Assembly (NCBI GenBank): GCA_000335735.1
Contig: AMYY01000003.1
Location: 62,001-126,000 of the forward strand
Direction of reading: 5' to 3'
DNA length: 64,000 nucleotides
Source of the DNA: an alpha proteobacterium L41A
GTDB taxonomy: Bacteria; Pseudomonadota; Alphaproteobacteria; Caulobacterales; Caulobacteraceae
Part shown: positions 27,385-37,082 of the stretch, piece after piece
Layout of the letters: each line of letters opens with the position of its first letter
How positions within the stretch are numbered: the stretch's first letter is position 1
Notes under the pieces: model-generated
Told to the model about the DNA's origin: nothing
Databases searched by the model: none
Seen by the model: the letters and a program-made list of their open reading frames with translations, nothing else
Made by a program: the position numbers and the translations under genes

Positions 27385-27782
27385 AGACGGAACGGTTGCA
27401 CGAACTGGCGGACGCCTATGGCGCCGACCTGCGTCGGTGGCCCGCGTCCGAGCGCGCCTTCGCCGAAAGCCTGATCGCCGCCGATTTGTCGTTGAAGGCG
27501 GTGCTGGATCACGCGGCCGCGCTGGACGCTCTGCTCGACGCCGCGCCCAGACCTGTCCCGTCCGCGGCCCTGACCGCGCGCATCCTTGCGGCTGCGCCCC
27601 GGGCGAAAAGCCGTCTGGGCAAGGCGATCTGGTATCTGGGCGCCGGCTGGGCCGCCGCGGCCTGTGCGGGCGTGGTCGCCGGTGTCGGCCTGACAACCCA
27701 TCTGACCGCCGACGCGCGCGCCGATGCGGTGCTTTACCAATCCTCGCTGACGGGCGTGGATGACACGGAACTGCTGGGATGA
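27381..27782 (+). CDS. Short single-pass membrane protein, probable anti-sigma factor
   Basis: This protein of 133 residues has a charged N-terminal cytoplasmic part (HELADAYGADLRRWPASERAFAES) and one TM helix (WYLGAGWAAAACAGVVAGVGL), then a short periplasmic tail. Its start overlaps the sigma factor stop (ATGA) and its end overlaps the next gene. Position, size and topology match membrane anti-sigma factors such as CnrY. No zinc-binding ZAS motif (HxxxCxxC) is present, so binding to the sigma factor is inferred from context only. Confidence 0.75.
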   Translation: MKTERLHELADAYGADLRRWPASERAFAESLIAADLSLKAVLDHAAALDALLDAAPRPVPSAALTARILAAAPRAKSRLGKAIWYLGAGWAAAACAGVVAGVGLTTHLTADARADAVLYQSSLTGVDDTELLG

Positions 27783-28291
27783 CGTCCAAAAGCCTGAAGA
27801 TCGCCCTGGCCGTCTCGGTGGCCCTGAACCTGTTCGCCGTGGCGGGCGGGGTCACCTATGTCGTCAATCGCGACCGGATCGAACGTCGGATCGAGGATCA
27901 ACGCCGTCCGGGCCGCGAGGGACCGTTGGCCGAGGTTCTCGCCGATCTGGATCCGGCCGTGCGCCAGCGCGTGCGCACCGCGCTGCGAGAATCGGCCCTG
28001 GCGGCGCGTCCTGATTTCGAGGCGGCCCGCGCCGCCCGGCGCGAGGCCATCGACATCGCCGGTCAGCCGACCCTGGACGCAGCCCGGGTCGAAAGCCTGC
28101 TGGAACAGTCCAGAGCCGCTGAGATGCGGGGCCGCACCCGCCTGGAAAACGGCGCGGTCGCCGTGCTGGCGACGCTGACGCCCGAGGAGCGCAAGGCTTT
28201 GGCCCCGATCCTTCAGCGTAAGGGCAATGCCCGTCGCGCCGCAGCCCACGGGCCGGATCGCCGTCAGCCGGACGACCGCGCGCCCCGCTGA
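27779..28291 (+). CDS. Periplasmic Spy/CnrX-like (heavy-metal sensor type) protein
   Basis: This 170-residue protein has an N-terminal membrane anchor (IALAVSVALNLFAVAGGVTYVV). A helical periplasmic domain follows (LAEVLADLDPAVRQRVRTALRES, then ARVESLLEQSRAAEMRGRTRL), then LATLTPEERKALAPIL, the LTxxQ-like motif of Spy/CpxP/ZraP relatives. Gene order (sigma, membrane protein, this) recalls the CnrYXH system. The histidines and methionines that bind metal in CnrX are not seen; the only histidine is near the C-terminus. The stimulus may therefore not be a metal. It overlaps the upstream gene by four bases. Confidence 0.75.
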   Translation: MTSKSLKIALAVSVALNLFAVAGGVTYVVNRDRIERRIEDQRRPGREGPLAEVLADLDPAVRQRVRTALRESALAARPDFEAARAARREAIDIAGQPTLDAARVESLLEQSRAAEMRGRTRLENGAVAVLATLTPEERKALAPILQRKGNARRAAAHGPDRRQPDDRAPR

Positions 28292-28305
28292 CGGCGCTTC
28301 AGCGC

Positions 28306-28986
28306 TCAGCCCTTCCTGGACGCGCGGAAGGCGGCGACGGCGTTGACCGCCGAGCGCACCGACGCCTCGATGGCGGCCCAGTCGCCCGATTTCACGGCGT
28401 CATCGGTCACCAGCTTGGAGCCCATTCCCGCCGCGACGATGCCCGCGCCGAACCATTTGGCGATCGACGCCTCGTCCGGATTGACGCCGCCCGTGGGCAT
28501 GATCTTGACCCAGGGCATCGGGCCCTTGACCGCCTTGACGAAGTCCGGTCCGCCGACCGACGAGCCGGGGAACAGTTTGACGATGTCGCAGCCCAGTTCG
28601 TGCGCCTCGCCGATGTCGGTCACCGACCCGCAGCCGGGGAAATAGGCGACCATGCGGCGGTTGCAGACCTTGGCCACGTCGGGGATCAGGCAAGGGCTGA
28701 CTACGAACCGCGCGCCCCGGTTCAGATACAGCGAGGCCGTGCCCGCATCGACGACCGAACCGATGCCCAGCACCACGTTCGGGTCGGTCTTGATCAGTTC
28801 GCGATTGATCTCGCCGAACAGGTCGCAGGCGAAGTCGCCGCGATTGGTGAACTCGACCACCGGCGCCCCGCCGCGCGCGCAGGCGCGAATGACGTTCAGA
28901 CTGACCTCGGCGTCAGGATGATAGAAGACCGGGCACACGCCCTGGGTCTGAAGCGCCTGAAGCACGCTGACGCGATCATGGGCCAT
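28306..28986 (-). CDS. eda: KDPG aldolase (2-dehydro-3-deoxy-phosphogluconate aldolase)
   Basis: Eda splits KDPG into pyruvate and glyceraldehyde-3-phosphate, the final Entner-Doudoroff step. The 226-residue class I aldolase has Glu45 in VVEFTNRG and Schiff-base Lys137 in CDIVKLFPGSS, followed by VKIMPTGGVNPD. The canonical PGVxTPTE segment reads FPGCGSVTDI here, a variant that may change substrate range. The ATG at 28986 has AGAGGA seven bases upstream; the longer frame is ignored. It is apart from the zwf-pgl-edd-glk genes at 33.4-38.5 kb but supplies the missing step. Confidence 0.9.
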   Translation of the reverse strand: MAHDRVSVLQALQTQGVCPVFYHPDAEVSLNVIRACARGGAPVVEFTNRGDFACDLFGEINRELIKTDPNVVLGIGSVVDAGTASLYLNRGARFVVSPCLIPDVAKVCNRRMVAYFPGCGSVTDIGEAHELGCDIVKLFPGSSVGGPDFVKAVKGPMPWVKIMPTGGVNPDEASIAKWFGAGIVAAGMGSKLVTDDAVKSGDWAAIEASVRSAVNAVAAFRASRKG

Positions 28987-29134
28987 GGGCGGGTTCCTCT
29001 GCGATAGGTTCGCGTCCGACCTCCGCTGTCGCGAACGCAAGGTCAAGTCAAACCGCGTTAGCGCGGACGTTCTCTTGACGGCATGTGGCGAAAGGCGGAC
29101 CGTCGTTCGCTCAATCGCCTGTGGGAGAAGCAGG

Positions 29135-29491
29135 ATGTTCGTCGCCCTCGCCGTCGTCGCCCTTCTGACGGTCCAGGACCCACCGCCCGCCGCCGACATG
29201 GACGGCGCCTGGTCCGTCGATCTGGCGACCGATCCGGCCCAGCCCTATCGCCAGCCCATGAACCTGACGCTCCAGGCTGATGGCGTCGTGACGGGCGACT
29301 TCTACAATAGCCGGATCGAGGCGGGCCGATGGAAGCGCCAGCACGGCCGGCTGTGCGTCTCGTTCCGAACGACCGACGGCGCAGGCCCCTATCATACGGC
29401 GGCGTGTCTTGCGGGCGATCATGTCGAGGGTCAGACCTGGGCCGAGCACCGCAACTTCGTCTTCATCTGGCGCGCCGATCGCCCCTCTTGA
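29135..29491 (+). CDS. Small secreted protein, unknown function
   Basis: This protein of 118 residues starts with a short hydrophobic signal (MFVALAVVALLTVQ). A compact beta-rich domain follows (GAWSVDLATD, MNLTLQADGVVTGDFYNSRIEAGRW, LCVSFRTTDGAGPYHTAACLAG). The DGxVTGxFYxSxIxxGRW pattern resembles lipocalin-like or DUF-type periplasmic domains, but I cannot name it. The ATG at 29135 follows GGGAGAAGCAGG. It diverges from eda. Confidence 0.7.
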   Translation: MFVALAVVALLTVQDPPPAADMDGAWSVDLATDPAQPYRQPMNLTLQADGVVTGDFYNSRIEAGRWKRQHGRLCVSFRTTDGAGPYHTAACLAGDHVEGQTWAEHRNFVFIWRADRPS

Positions 29492-29592
29492 AGCCTCGCC
29501 GCTCAGGCCCATCTGTCAGGGAGAGGAGCGGGAGATTTCATACGAATTAGACGAATTAGACTCTATTTTTCGCCGCCGGGTCTGATTGAGGC

Positions 29593-30447
29593 TCAGCGTC
29601 GATGGGCCAGGTCGGCCAGCCGCCTGACCAGGGTGCTCTGCGCATCGAACAGCGGATCCAGAACCGTGAAATGGTTCAAGCCGGGCAGGGCCTCGAACCG
29701 CGTCCCGGCGCCGGCGTCGCCCCAGCGCGCGGCCATGTCGCGGCTTTGATCCACAAAGGCCTCGCTTTCCCCACCGCCGACAACGCAGTCCAGAACCGCT
29801 CCGGCGGGCGCCGGCCAGCGGATCGGCGACAGGGCCTCAGCCTCGGCCGTACTCAGGTCCAGGGCGATGTTGAGCGAGGTGGGGAGCAGCGGCTCCAGAT
29901 CGAACACGCCCGAGAGGGCGACCGCCGCCGACGCCCGCCCGTCCGCCAGCAGGCAGGCCGCCATATGTCCGCCCGCCGAATGGCCGCTGACGACGGGCGC
30001 GGCGCCGGTGCGGTCGTGGATCAGTTCGACCGCCGCTCGCGCCTGATCGACGATCCGGCCCAGCCGCACGCTGGGCGCCAGGTCATAGGTCGGGATGGCG
30101 ACGCTGACGCCGTGGACCAGCAGGGGCGGCGCGACGAAGCTGAACCAGCCCGCATCCAGCGCCTGCCAGTATCCGCCGTGCAGGAAGACCACGACCGGCG
30201 CGCCATCCCTGGCGTCGAACCAGTCGATCCGCTCGCGCTCGCCTGGGCCGTATTTCAGGACCTGGGGTGGATGAGCGGCGCGGGCGGCCTCCGATTCCGC
30301 CTTCCAGCGCGCCATCACGGCGGGATGGTCGGGCACCAGGGCGCGGTTGTTGTATTGCGCCTCCAGCACGGCGTCTGTGTCTTGCGGCTTACCCGTCACG
30401 TCTTCGTCCGCTAGAAGCGCCCTCGAACCAGAGGACTGATCCGCCAT
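29593..30447 (-). CDS. Alpha/beta hydrolase, arylformamidase-like
   Basis: This 284-residue alpha/beta hydrolase has the oxyanion motif HGGYW, the nucleophile elbow GHSAGGHM (Ser) and a late histidine in PGLNHFTVL. HGGYW together with an N-terminal EAQYNNRALVPDHP is characteristic of the AFMID-type N-formylkynurenine hydrolases, so a role in tryptophan breakdown is possible. The start is uncertain. The ATG at 30447 would overlap the divergent gene's start, whereas a GTG at 30399 gives an N-terminus closer to the family. The homogentisate gene nearby hints at aromatic amino-acid catabolism, which is weak evidence. Confidence 0.8.
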   Translation of the reverse strand: MADQSSGSRALLADEDVTGKPQDTDAVLEAQYNNRALVPDHPAVMARWKAESEAARAAHPPQVLKYGPGERERIDWFDARDGAPVVVFLHGGYWQALDAGWFSFVAPPLLVHGVSVAIPTYDLAPSVRLGRIVDQARAAVELIHDRTGAAPVVSGHSAGGHMAACLLADGRASAAVALSGVFDLEPLLPTSLNIALDLSTAEAEALSPIRWPAPAGAVLDCVVGGGESEAFVDQSRDMAARWGDAGAGTRFEALPGLNHFTVLDPLFDAQSTLVRRLADLAHRR

Positions 30448-30703
30448 GATGACCGCCATCTTCGTCTTCATCAAATGCGAGCTGGGCTACGCCAACGACG
30501 TGGCGGCCGATATCGTGGACAATGTCGAGAACGTCTCGGAGGTCTATTCCACCTCGGGTCAGCACGACCTGCTGGCCAAGTTCAACCTGCCGCGCGAGGC
30601 CGAAATCGGAACTTTCGTGACGAAACAGGTCCAGACGCGGCCGCACGTGCGCGACACCTTCACCGTCATCACCTTCTCGCCCTTCCTGCCCTCGAAGGGC
30701 TAG
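30446..30703 (+). CDS. Stand-alone Lrp/AsnC ligand-binding (RAM) domain protein
   Basis: This 85-residue protein consists only of the RAM fold found at the C-terminus of Lrp/AsnC regulators: TAIFVFIKCELGYANDVAADI, NVSEVYSTSGQHDLLAKFNLP, then RDTFTVITFSPF. No helix-turn-helix precedes it. Such lone domains bind amino acids and may modulate Lrp partners by mixed oligomers. GAGGA lies about 10 bases before the ATG. The stop overlaps the convergent gene by four bases. Confidence 0.85.
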   Translation: MMTAIFVFIKCELGYANDVAADIVDNVENVSEVYSTSGQHDLLAKFNLPREAEIGTFVTKQVQTRPHVRDTFTVITFSPFLPSKG

Positions 30704-31212
30704 GCTTTGCGGGGGCTGGCCTTGCGCTTGACCTCGTCCTTGCGCTCCTCGGCCTCGTCGTCGTCGCCGACCTTTTCCTCGACCGTAGCCGACAGCCGCT
30801 GGAAGACGCCCAGGCCCACCAGAACCAGCACCGAGGCGATCAGCAGGGCGGTGGGATAGAGCAGCTGCGCCACGTCCTCGCGGGCCGTCTTGAACACCAC
30901 AACCAGCGCCTCAAGGAACAGGGCGATGACGATGGTCGACAGGAACTTTGTCAGGCTGCGCCGGGCCTCGGCGGCGCTACGACGCTCATTCCCGCGCCGC
31001 ACTTCGTCCTCGAAGATATATTTGGCTACGTCGAAGACGGCGATGGCGACGATGACATAGCCCAGCACGTCCAGAACCGCGTCGGCGCCGGACTTGTCGG
31101 GCGAGCCGATGCCGTGCAGCGCATCCTTCACCCCGAACCCGATCAGGGCCATGGCCGCCAGCAACAGCAGCAGGCTGGCGAAGGCGAACACCGCCCGGGT
31201 CAGATAGGTCAT
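30700..31212 (-). CDS. Four-helix integral membrane protein, unknown function
   Basis: This inner-membrane protein of 170 residues has four hydrophobic segments: [57 protein letters not shown] and [19 protein letters not shown]. Charged loops separate them ([20 protein letters not shown]), and the C-terminal tail is very basic and acidic ([20 protein letters not shown]). The ATG at 31212 has GGAGGG upstream, so the longer frame is rejected. No family could be named with confidence. Confidence 0.75.
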   Translation of the reverse strand: MTYLTRAVFAFASLLLLLAAMALIGFGVKDALHGIGSPDKSGADAVLDVLGYVIVAIAVFDVAKYIFEDEVRRGNERRSAAEARRSLTKFLSTIVIALFLEALVVVFKTAREDVAQLLYPTALLIASVLVLVGLGVFQRLSATVEEKVGDDDEAEERKDEVKRKASPRKA

Positions 31213-31327
31213 GAAAATCCCTCCGCGAGGCCACAGCAACGCGCCAACCGCCAAGCTGTTGCCTGACGGGCAAAGGGTGACGCTGGCGCCGGGGACGGCT
31301 AAACGAGGGAGCATAGGGAGACACGAC

Positions 31328-32623
31328 ATGACGCGATCCAACGCGCCCGCCTACATGACCGGTTTCGGCAATCATTTCGCGACCGAGGCCGCACCCGGCG
31401 CCCTGCCGGTCGGTCGCAACTCGCCGCAGAAGACGCCGATGGGCCTGTATGCCGAACAGCTGTCCGGCACGGCCTTCACCGCCCCGCGCGCCGAGAACCG
31501 CCGCAGCTGGCTCTATCGCCTGCGTCCGTCGGCCCAGCATGGGCCTTACACGCCCTTCGATCAGGGGCAGGTCCGCTCCGGTCCGTTCGACGAGACGCCG
31601 CCCAATCCCAACCGGATGCGCTGGGACCCGCTGCCGATGCCGCAGACTGCAACCGACTGGGTCGAGGGGCTGACGACCTATGGCGGCAATGGCGAGCCGG
31701 ACGGCGGGGCCGGAGCGGGCATTCACCTGTATGTCGCCAACCGGTCGATGACCGACCGGGTTTTCTATGACGCCGACGGCGAACTGCTGATCGTGCCACA
31801 GGAAGGCGACCATCGCTTCGTCACCGAGTTCGGCGTGATCGAGGCCCGGCCCGGCCACATCGTCCTGATCCCGCGTGGCGTGCGGTTCAGTGTCGAGGTG
31901 GACGGGCCGGTGCGCGGCTATGTCTGCGAGAACTACGGCAGTCCGTTCCGCCTGCCGGATCTCGGCCCCATCGGCGCGAACGGCCTGGCCAATCCGCGCG
32001 ACTTCGAGACCCCGATCGCGGCCTATGAGGACGTGGATCGCCCGACCGAATGCGTGCAGAAATATGGCGGTCGCCTTTGGACCACGACCTTCGATCACAG
32101 CCCGCTGGACGTCGTCGCCTGGCACGGCAATCTGGCGCCCTGCCGCTACGACACGGCGCGCTTCAACACGATCAACACCGTCAGCTATGACCACCCTGAT
32201 CCGTCGATCTTCACGGTCCTGACCAGTCCGTCCGAGACGCCCGGCACGGCCAATATCGACTTCGTCATCTTCCCGCCGCGCTGGATGGTGGCCGAGGACA
32301 CCTTCCGCCCGCCGTGGTTCCATCGCAACGTGATGAGCGAGTTCATGGGTCTGGTGACCGGCGCCTATGACGCCAAGGCGGGCGGATTCGCGCCGGGCGG
32401 CGCATCACTGCACAACCGCATGAGCGGCCATGGCCCCGATCAGGCCAGCTATGAAGGCGCGATCAAGGCCGAACTGAAGCCGCACAAGATCGAAAATACC
32501 CTGGCCTTCATGTTCGAGACGCGCATGCCGATCCGCGTCACGAAATGGGCGTCGGAATCACCGCAGATGCAGCTCGACTACGACGACGTCTGGTCAGGCT
32601 TCACCAAAGGACAGATCTCATGA
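31328..32623 (+). CDS. hmgA: Homogentisate 1,2-dioxygenase
   Basis: HmgA opens the homogentisate ring to maleylacetoacetate in tyrosine and phenylalanine catabolism, using Fe(II). The 431-residue protein has the full cupin-type enzyme: [13 protein letters not shown] at the start, and [13 protein letters not shown]. The C-terminal iron-site region includes [15 protein letters not shown] (His and Glu ligands) and [11 protein letters not shown]. The ATG at 31328 follows AGGGAGAC. The downstream lipoprotein gene overlaps its stop by four bases. The other tyrosine pathway genes (hppD, maiA, fahA) are not in the window. Confidence 0.95.
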   Translation: MTRSNAPAYMTGFGNHFATEAAPGALPVGRNSPQKTPMGLYAEQLSGTAFTAPRAENRRSWLYRLRPSAQHGPYTPFDQGQVRSGPFDETPPNPNRMRWDPLPMPQTATDWVEGLTTYGGNGEPDGGAGAGIHLYVANRSMTDRVFYDADGELLIVPQEGDHRFVTEFGVIEARPGHIVLIPRGVRFSVEVDGPVRGYVCENYGSPFRLPDLGPIGANGLANPRDFETPIAAYEDVDRPTECVQKYGGRLWTTTFDHSPLDVVAWHGNLAPCRYDTARFNTINTVSYDHPDPSIFTVLTSPSETPGTANIDFVIFPPRWMVAEDTFRPPWFHRNVMSEFMGLVTGAYDAKAGGFAPGGASLHNRMSGHGPDQASYEGAIKAELKPHKIENTLAFMFETRMPIRVTKWASESPQMQLDYDDVWSGFTKGQIS

Positions 32624-32982
32624 TCCGCATTTCCCTCATCGCCGCCGTCGCGCTTGTGGCCGCCGCCTGCTCACCCCAGACCACGGGGGCGGCGTCGGAT
32701 GCGCCGATGCAGAGCGCCGACGCCGCGTCGTGCGCCACGCGCGGCGGCACGATTAAACAGGTCGGGCGGATGCAATCCTGGCAATGCGTCATCTCTTACG
32801 CCGACGCCGGCAAGCGCTGCACCGACGGCGATCAGTGCCAGGGCGACTGTCGCATCGAGGGCAACAGCGGCGTGGCGCCGGGGACGGCGGCGACCGGCGT
32901 CTGCCAAGCGACCAGCGACCGTTTCGGCTGCAATACGACGGTCGAGGACGGCAAGGCCGGCCCGACCCTGTGCATCGACTGA
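32620..32982 (+). CDS. Cysteine-rich lipoprotein, unknown function
   Basis: This predicted lipoprotein of 120 residues has the lipobox AAAC-S after a short hydrophobic signal. The mature part holds seven further cysteines (for example [48 protein letters not shown]), suggesting disulfide bonds in the periplasm. Its ATG overlaps the hmgA stop, so it is probably cotranscribed. A functional link to homogentisate metabolism is not obvious. Confidence 0.75.
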   Translation: MIRISLIAAVALVAAACSPQTTGAASDAPMQSADAASCATRGGTIKQVGRMQSWQCVISYADAGKRCTDGDQCQGDCRIEGNSGVAPGTAATGVCQATSDRFGCNTTVEDGKAGPTLCID

Positions 32983-32995
32983 AAACGCAGGCACG

Positions 32996-33024
32996 AAAAA
33001 GCCCCCGTCGCGAACGACGGGGGC
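32996..33024 (-). terminator. Rho-independent terminator for the minus-strand lipoprotein gene
   Basis: A perfect 10-bp stem (GCCCCCGTCG / CGACGGGGGC) with a CGAA loop has five A residues on its left. That places a T run after the hairpin when read on the minus strand. It may also slow plus-strand transcripts, but no plus-strand T run follows. Confidence 0.85.
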
Positions 33025-33062
33025 TGATCCATCCGTAAACGGATTTAGTGGGTCGCCAGACC

Positions 33063-33368
33063 TTAGTGGGTCGAAGGCGTGTTGGCGGTGGTCATGCCGC
33101 CGTCGGCGTTGCCGGCTTTCTGCTCGACCATGTCGGCCTTGCGATCCGCGTTTTGCTCGACCTGATCGGCCTTGTCGTTCAGGGCCTTTTCTTGCGCTTC
33201 GTTCGAAGTGGCGGCGGCCTGTGCTTCGAGCTGATCGGCGCGGGCTTCACCCGTCGCTTCGATGGCGTCGGCTTGCTTTTCAGCGGCCTTGTCGGCGGCG
33301 CTTTCACCGCAGGCGGCGACGCCGGCCAGCATGAAGACCGAAGCGGCGGCGATGGCGAACTTCTTCAT
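33063..33368 (-). CDS. Small lipoprotein with a long charged helix
   Basis: This protein of 101 residues has the lipobox LAGVAAC after the signal KKFAIAAASVFML. The mature chain is almost entirely Ala/Glu/Lys/Asp/Gln, with heptad-like alternation (ADKAAEKQADAIEATGEARADQLEAQ), and is predicted as one long amphipathic helix or coiled coil. Small entericidin-like or Lpp-like structural lipoproteins look similar, but no family is certain. AGGAGAGG precedes the ATG at 33368. The last four codons are duplicated just past the stop. Confidence 0.75.
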   Translation of the reverse strand: MKKFAIAAASVFMLAGVAACGESAADKAAEKQADAIEATGEARADQLEAQAAATSNEAQEKALNDKADQVEQNADRKADMVEQKAGNADGGMTTANTPSTH

Positions 33369-33458
33369 TTGAGTTTCCTCTCCTAGATGGAAACACACAA
33401 ACGCCACGGTGACGGTTCGGTTCACGCCGCCGTGAGATTTTCGTGATCGCCCCTCGCG

Positions 33459-34445
33459 TCAGCCCTCCGACTGGGCGAAGGCGACCCGCGCGGCGCCGAG
33501 CAGGGCGGCGTGTTTGTGCATGATCACCTTGGTCGGAATGTCCTGCATATACTCCTTGAACCGACCCTTGCGCTCAAAGCGCTGACGGAAGGGGCTGGCC
33601 TTGATGAAGGGCAGGATGCGCGGAACGATGCCGCCGGCGATATAGACGCCGCCGCGCGCGCCGGTGGTCAGGGCGATGTCGCCGGCGACCGCGCCCAGGA
33701 TGGCGCAGAAGCGGGCCAGGGTCGCGCCGCACGGGCTGTTCGGATCGGCCAGGGCCGTTGCAGTGATCTGAGCGGGATCGTCAATGTGGGTCTGGCGCCC
33801 GTCGATCTCGGCCAGGGCCCGGTGCATGTTCAGCAGGCCCGGCCCGCAAATCAGACGCTCGATCGAAACGCGGTCATAGCGGCGGCGCAGAATGCGCAGG
33901 ATTTCATCCTCAACCGGATCGCCGGGGGGGAAGCAGGCGTGCCCGCCCTCGGACGGCATGGCCATTTCCTTGCCGGCCGCATCGCGCACTAGGGCCGAGA
34001 CCCCGAAGCCGGTGCCGGGGCCGAGCACCGCGACGGTGCAGTGCGGATCGCCGTCGACTGGACCGCCTAGGCTTTCCAACTGGTCTTCCGGCACGACGGG
34101 CGCGCCCCAGGCCAGGGCCTCGAAGTCGTTGATCAGCTTGACGGGTTTCAGGCCCAGGGTCTGAAGCTCCGCCTCCGACACCTGCCAGGGCGAGTTGGTC
34201 AGGTCGATGGCGCCGTCCGTGACCGGGCCGGCGACCGCGATCACGCCGCCGGTCGGCTTGACCTCGCAGCCGTCGATGAAGGCGGCGACGCCTTCCAGGA
34301 AGGTCGGATAGGTCTCGGCCGGGAAGCTCTCGTGATGGTCTAGCACGGGCTTGCCGTCGACCATGCGGGCCACGGCGAAGCGGGCGTTCGTGCCGCCGAC
34401 ATCGCCAACAAGCTGGGGGCCGACGAGAAGGGTCTTGTCATTCAT
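33459..34445 (-). CDS. glk: Glucokinase
   Basis: Glk phosphorylates glucose with ATP, feeding the Entner-Doudoroff enzymes encoded just upstream. The 328-residue protein has the ATP-binding LVGDVGGTNARFAV motif. It also has the active-site region KLINDFEALAWG, LGPGTGFGVSAL and the MPSEGGHACFPP segment of the bacterial Glk (ROK-unrelated) family. It is the last gene of zwf-pgl-edd-glk, 29 bases after edd. Confidence 0.95.
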   Translation of the reverse strand: MNDKTLLVGPQLVGDVGGTNARFAVARMVDGKPVLDHHESFPAETYPTFLEGVAAFIDGCEVKPTGGVIAVAGPVTDGAIDLTNSPWQVSEAELQTLGLKPVKLINDFEALAWGAPVVPEDQLESLGGPVDGDPHCTVAVLGPGTGFGVSALVRDAAGKEMAMPSEGGHACFPPGDPVEDEILRILRRRYDRVSIERLICGPGLLNMHRALAEIDGRQTHIDDPAQITATALADPNSPCGATLARFCAILGAVAGDIALTTGARGGVYIAGGIVPRILPFIKASPFRQRFERKGRFKEYMQDIPTKVIMHKHAALLGAARVAFAQSEG

Positions 34446-34474
34446 TGGGCGTTTCCTGCGCTCGGTTCGGTGGA

Positions 34475-36364
34475 TCAGGCGTCCACGGTCCGATCGACGA
34501 AGTTGGGATTGGGCGGGGTGTCGTCGTTGCCGCGCGAACCGGTCGGCAGGGCGAAACAGACCGTCGCTCCCTGTTCGGCCGTCGTAACCACATGGCGGAA
34601 AGCGCCGAACAGTTCACGGCCGTAGCCCCAGGACGAACCCTCGGCGTTGACGGCGGATCGGGCGGCCACCGGACGGGCGGTCAGGTCGGAAACGCCGACG
34701 GTGGTCAGAACCCCGGCCTCGGCGTCCAGGCGGATGATGTCGCCATCCTGAACATGGGCCAGCGGACCGCCGGCCAAGGCCTCGGGCGAGACGTGGATAG
34801 CGGCGGGCGTCTTGCCGCTGGCGCCCGACATGCGGCCGTCGGTGACGAAGGCGACCTTGAACCCCTTGTCCTGAATGACCGACAGGGCCGGCGACAGGCT
34901 GTGCAGTTCCGGCATGCCGTTCGCCTTGGGTCCCTGGAAGCGCAGGACGACGACCACGTCGCGGAACAGCTTGCCGTCCCGGAAGGCTTGCAGTGCGTCT
35001 TCCTGGGTCTCGAACACGGCGGCGGGGGCCTCGACGATGCGGTTCTCGGGTTTGACCGCAGAAATCTTGATGACCGCGCGACCCAGGTCGCCCTGAACCA
35101 GACGCAAGCCCCCCTCCTTGTCGAAGGGATTGGACGCCGGGCGCAGGATATCGAGATCAAGACTTTCCTGGACGCCGTCGCGCCAGACGAGTTCGCCGTC
35201 CACCATCGAAGGTTCCTGGTAATAGGCCTCGATGCCGCGACCCATGATGGTCGTCACGTCGGTATGGATATTGCCCGCCATCGCCAGTTCACGCGCGATG
35301 AAGGCGACGCCGCCGGCGGCCTGGAAGGCGTTCACATCCGCCGAACCGTTCGGATAGACCCGCGCCAGCAGCGGCGTGACCGATGACAGCTCGTCCATGT
35401 CGGTCCAGTCGATAAGCACGCCCGCCGCCCGCGCCATGGCGACCAGGTGGATGGCGTGATTGGTCGAGCCGCCGGTGGCCAGCAGGGCCACGATCATGTT
35501 GACGATGGACTTCTCGTCGATGACGTCGGCCATGCGGCACTCGCCGCTGCGGGCCAGTTCGACCGCCCGCTTCGCCGCCGCCGCCGTCAGGGCGTCGCGC
35601 AGGCCGGTGTCGGGATGGACGAAGGCGGTGGAGGGCATGTGCAGTCCGCCCAGCTCCATCATCATCTGGTTGGAGTTGGCGGTGCCGTAGAAGGTGCAGG
35701 TGCCGGGCGAGTGATAGCTGCCGATCTCACTTTCCAGCAGGGTCTGACGATCGACCTTGTTCTGCGCATATTCGGCCCGGACCCGGGCCTTTTCAGCGTT
35801 CGGAATGCCCGATGGCATCGGACCTGCGGGTGCGAAGACGACGGGCAGATGGCCGAAGGCCAGGGCGCCCATGAACAGGCCCGGAACGATCTTGTCGCAC
35901 ACGCCCAGCATCAGGCCGGCGTCGAAGGCGTCGTGCGTCAGGGCGATGCCCGCCGACATGGCGATCAGGTCGCGGCTGAACAGCGACAGCTCCATGCCGG
36001 GACGACCCTGCGTGACGCCATCGCACATGGCCGGGGTGCCGCCGGCGACCTGGGCCGTGGCGCCGACCTCGCGCACGGCCTTGCGCACCACGTCGGGGAA
36101 GCGCTCGAACGGCTGGTGGGCCGACAGCATGTCGTTATAGGCGGTGACGATGCCCAGGTTTGGCTTGGACCCGTCCATCGCCGTCAGCTTGTCGGCGATC
36201 GTCTGGCCCGCGAAGGCGTGGGCCCAGTTGGCGCAGCTCAGCTTGGCGCGTCCGGCGCCGCTGTCGCGCGCCGCGTCCATGCGACGAATGTAGTCGGCGC
36301 GGGTCTCGCGGCTTTTCTCGACGATACGGGCGGTGACGGCCGCCACGGTGGGATGAAGCGCCAT
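34475..36364 (-). CDS. edd: 6-phosphogluconate dehydratase
   Basis: Edd dehydrates 6-phosphogluconate to KDPG, the defining Entner-Doudoroff step. It is an iron-sulfur enzyme of the IlvD/Edd family. The 629-residue protein has the cluster-region cysteines in [23 protein letters not shown] and [15 protein letters not shown], and the C-terminal [18 protein letters not shown]. The ATG at 36364 gives the expected N-terminus; the longer frame is rejected. Only one base separates it from the pgl stop, so translation is probably coupled. Confidence 0.96.
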   Translation of the reverse strand: MALHPTVAAVTARIVEKSRETRADYIRRMDAARDSGAGRAKLSCANWAHAFAGQTIADKLTAMDGSKPNLGIVTAYNDMLSAHQPFERFPDVVRKAVREVGATAQVAGGTPAMCDGVTQGRPGMELSLFSRDLIAMSAGIALTHDAFDAGLMLGVCDKIVPGLFMGALAFGHLPVVFAPAGPMPSGIPNAEKARVRAEYAQNKVDRQTLLESEIGSYHSPGTCTFYGTANSNQMMMELGGLHMPSTAFVHPDTGLRDALTAAAAKRAVELARSGECRMADVIDEKSIVNMIVALLATGGSTNHAIHLVAMARAAGVLIDWTDMDELSSVTPLLARVYPNGSADVNAFQAAGGVAFIARELAMAGNIHTDVTTIMGRGIEAYYQEPSMVDGELVWRDGVQESLDLDILRPASNPFDKEGGLRLVQGDLGRAVIKISAVKPENRIVEAPAAVFETQEDALQAFRDGKLFRDVVVVLRFQGPKANGMPELHSLSPALSVIQDKGFKVAFVTDGRMSGASGKTPAAIHVSPEALAGGPLAHVQDGDIIRLDAEAGVLTTVGVSDLTARPVAARSAVNAEGSSWGYGRELFGAFRHVVTTAEQGATVCFALPTGSRGNDDTPPNPNFVDRTVDA

Positions 36365-36365
36365 T

Positions 36366-37074
<709 letters not shown>

Positions 37075-37082
<8 letters not shown>

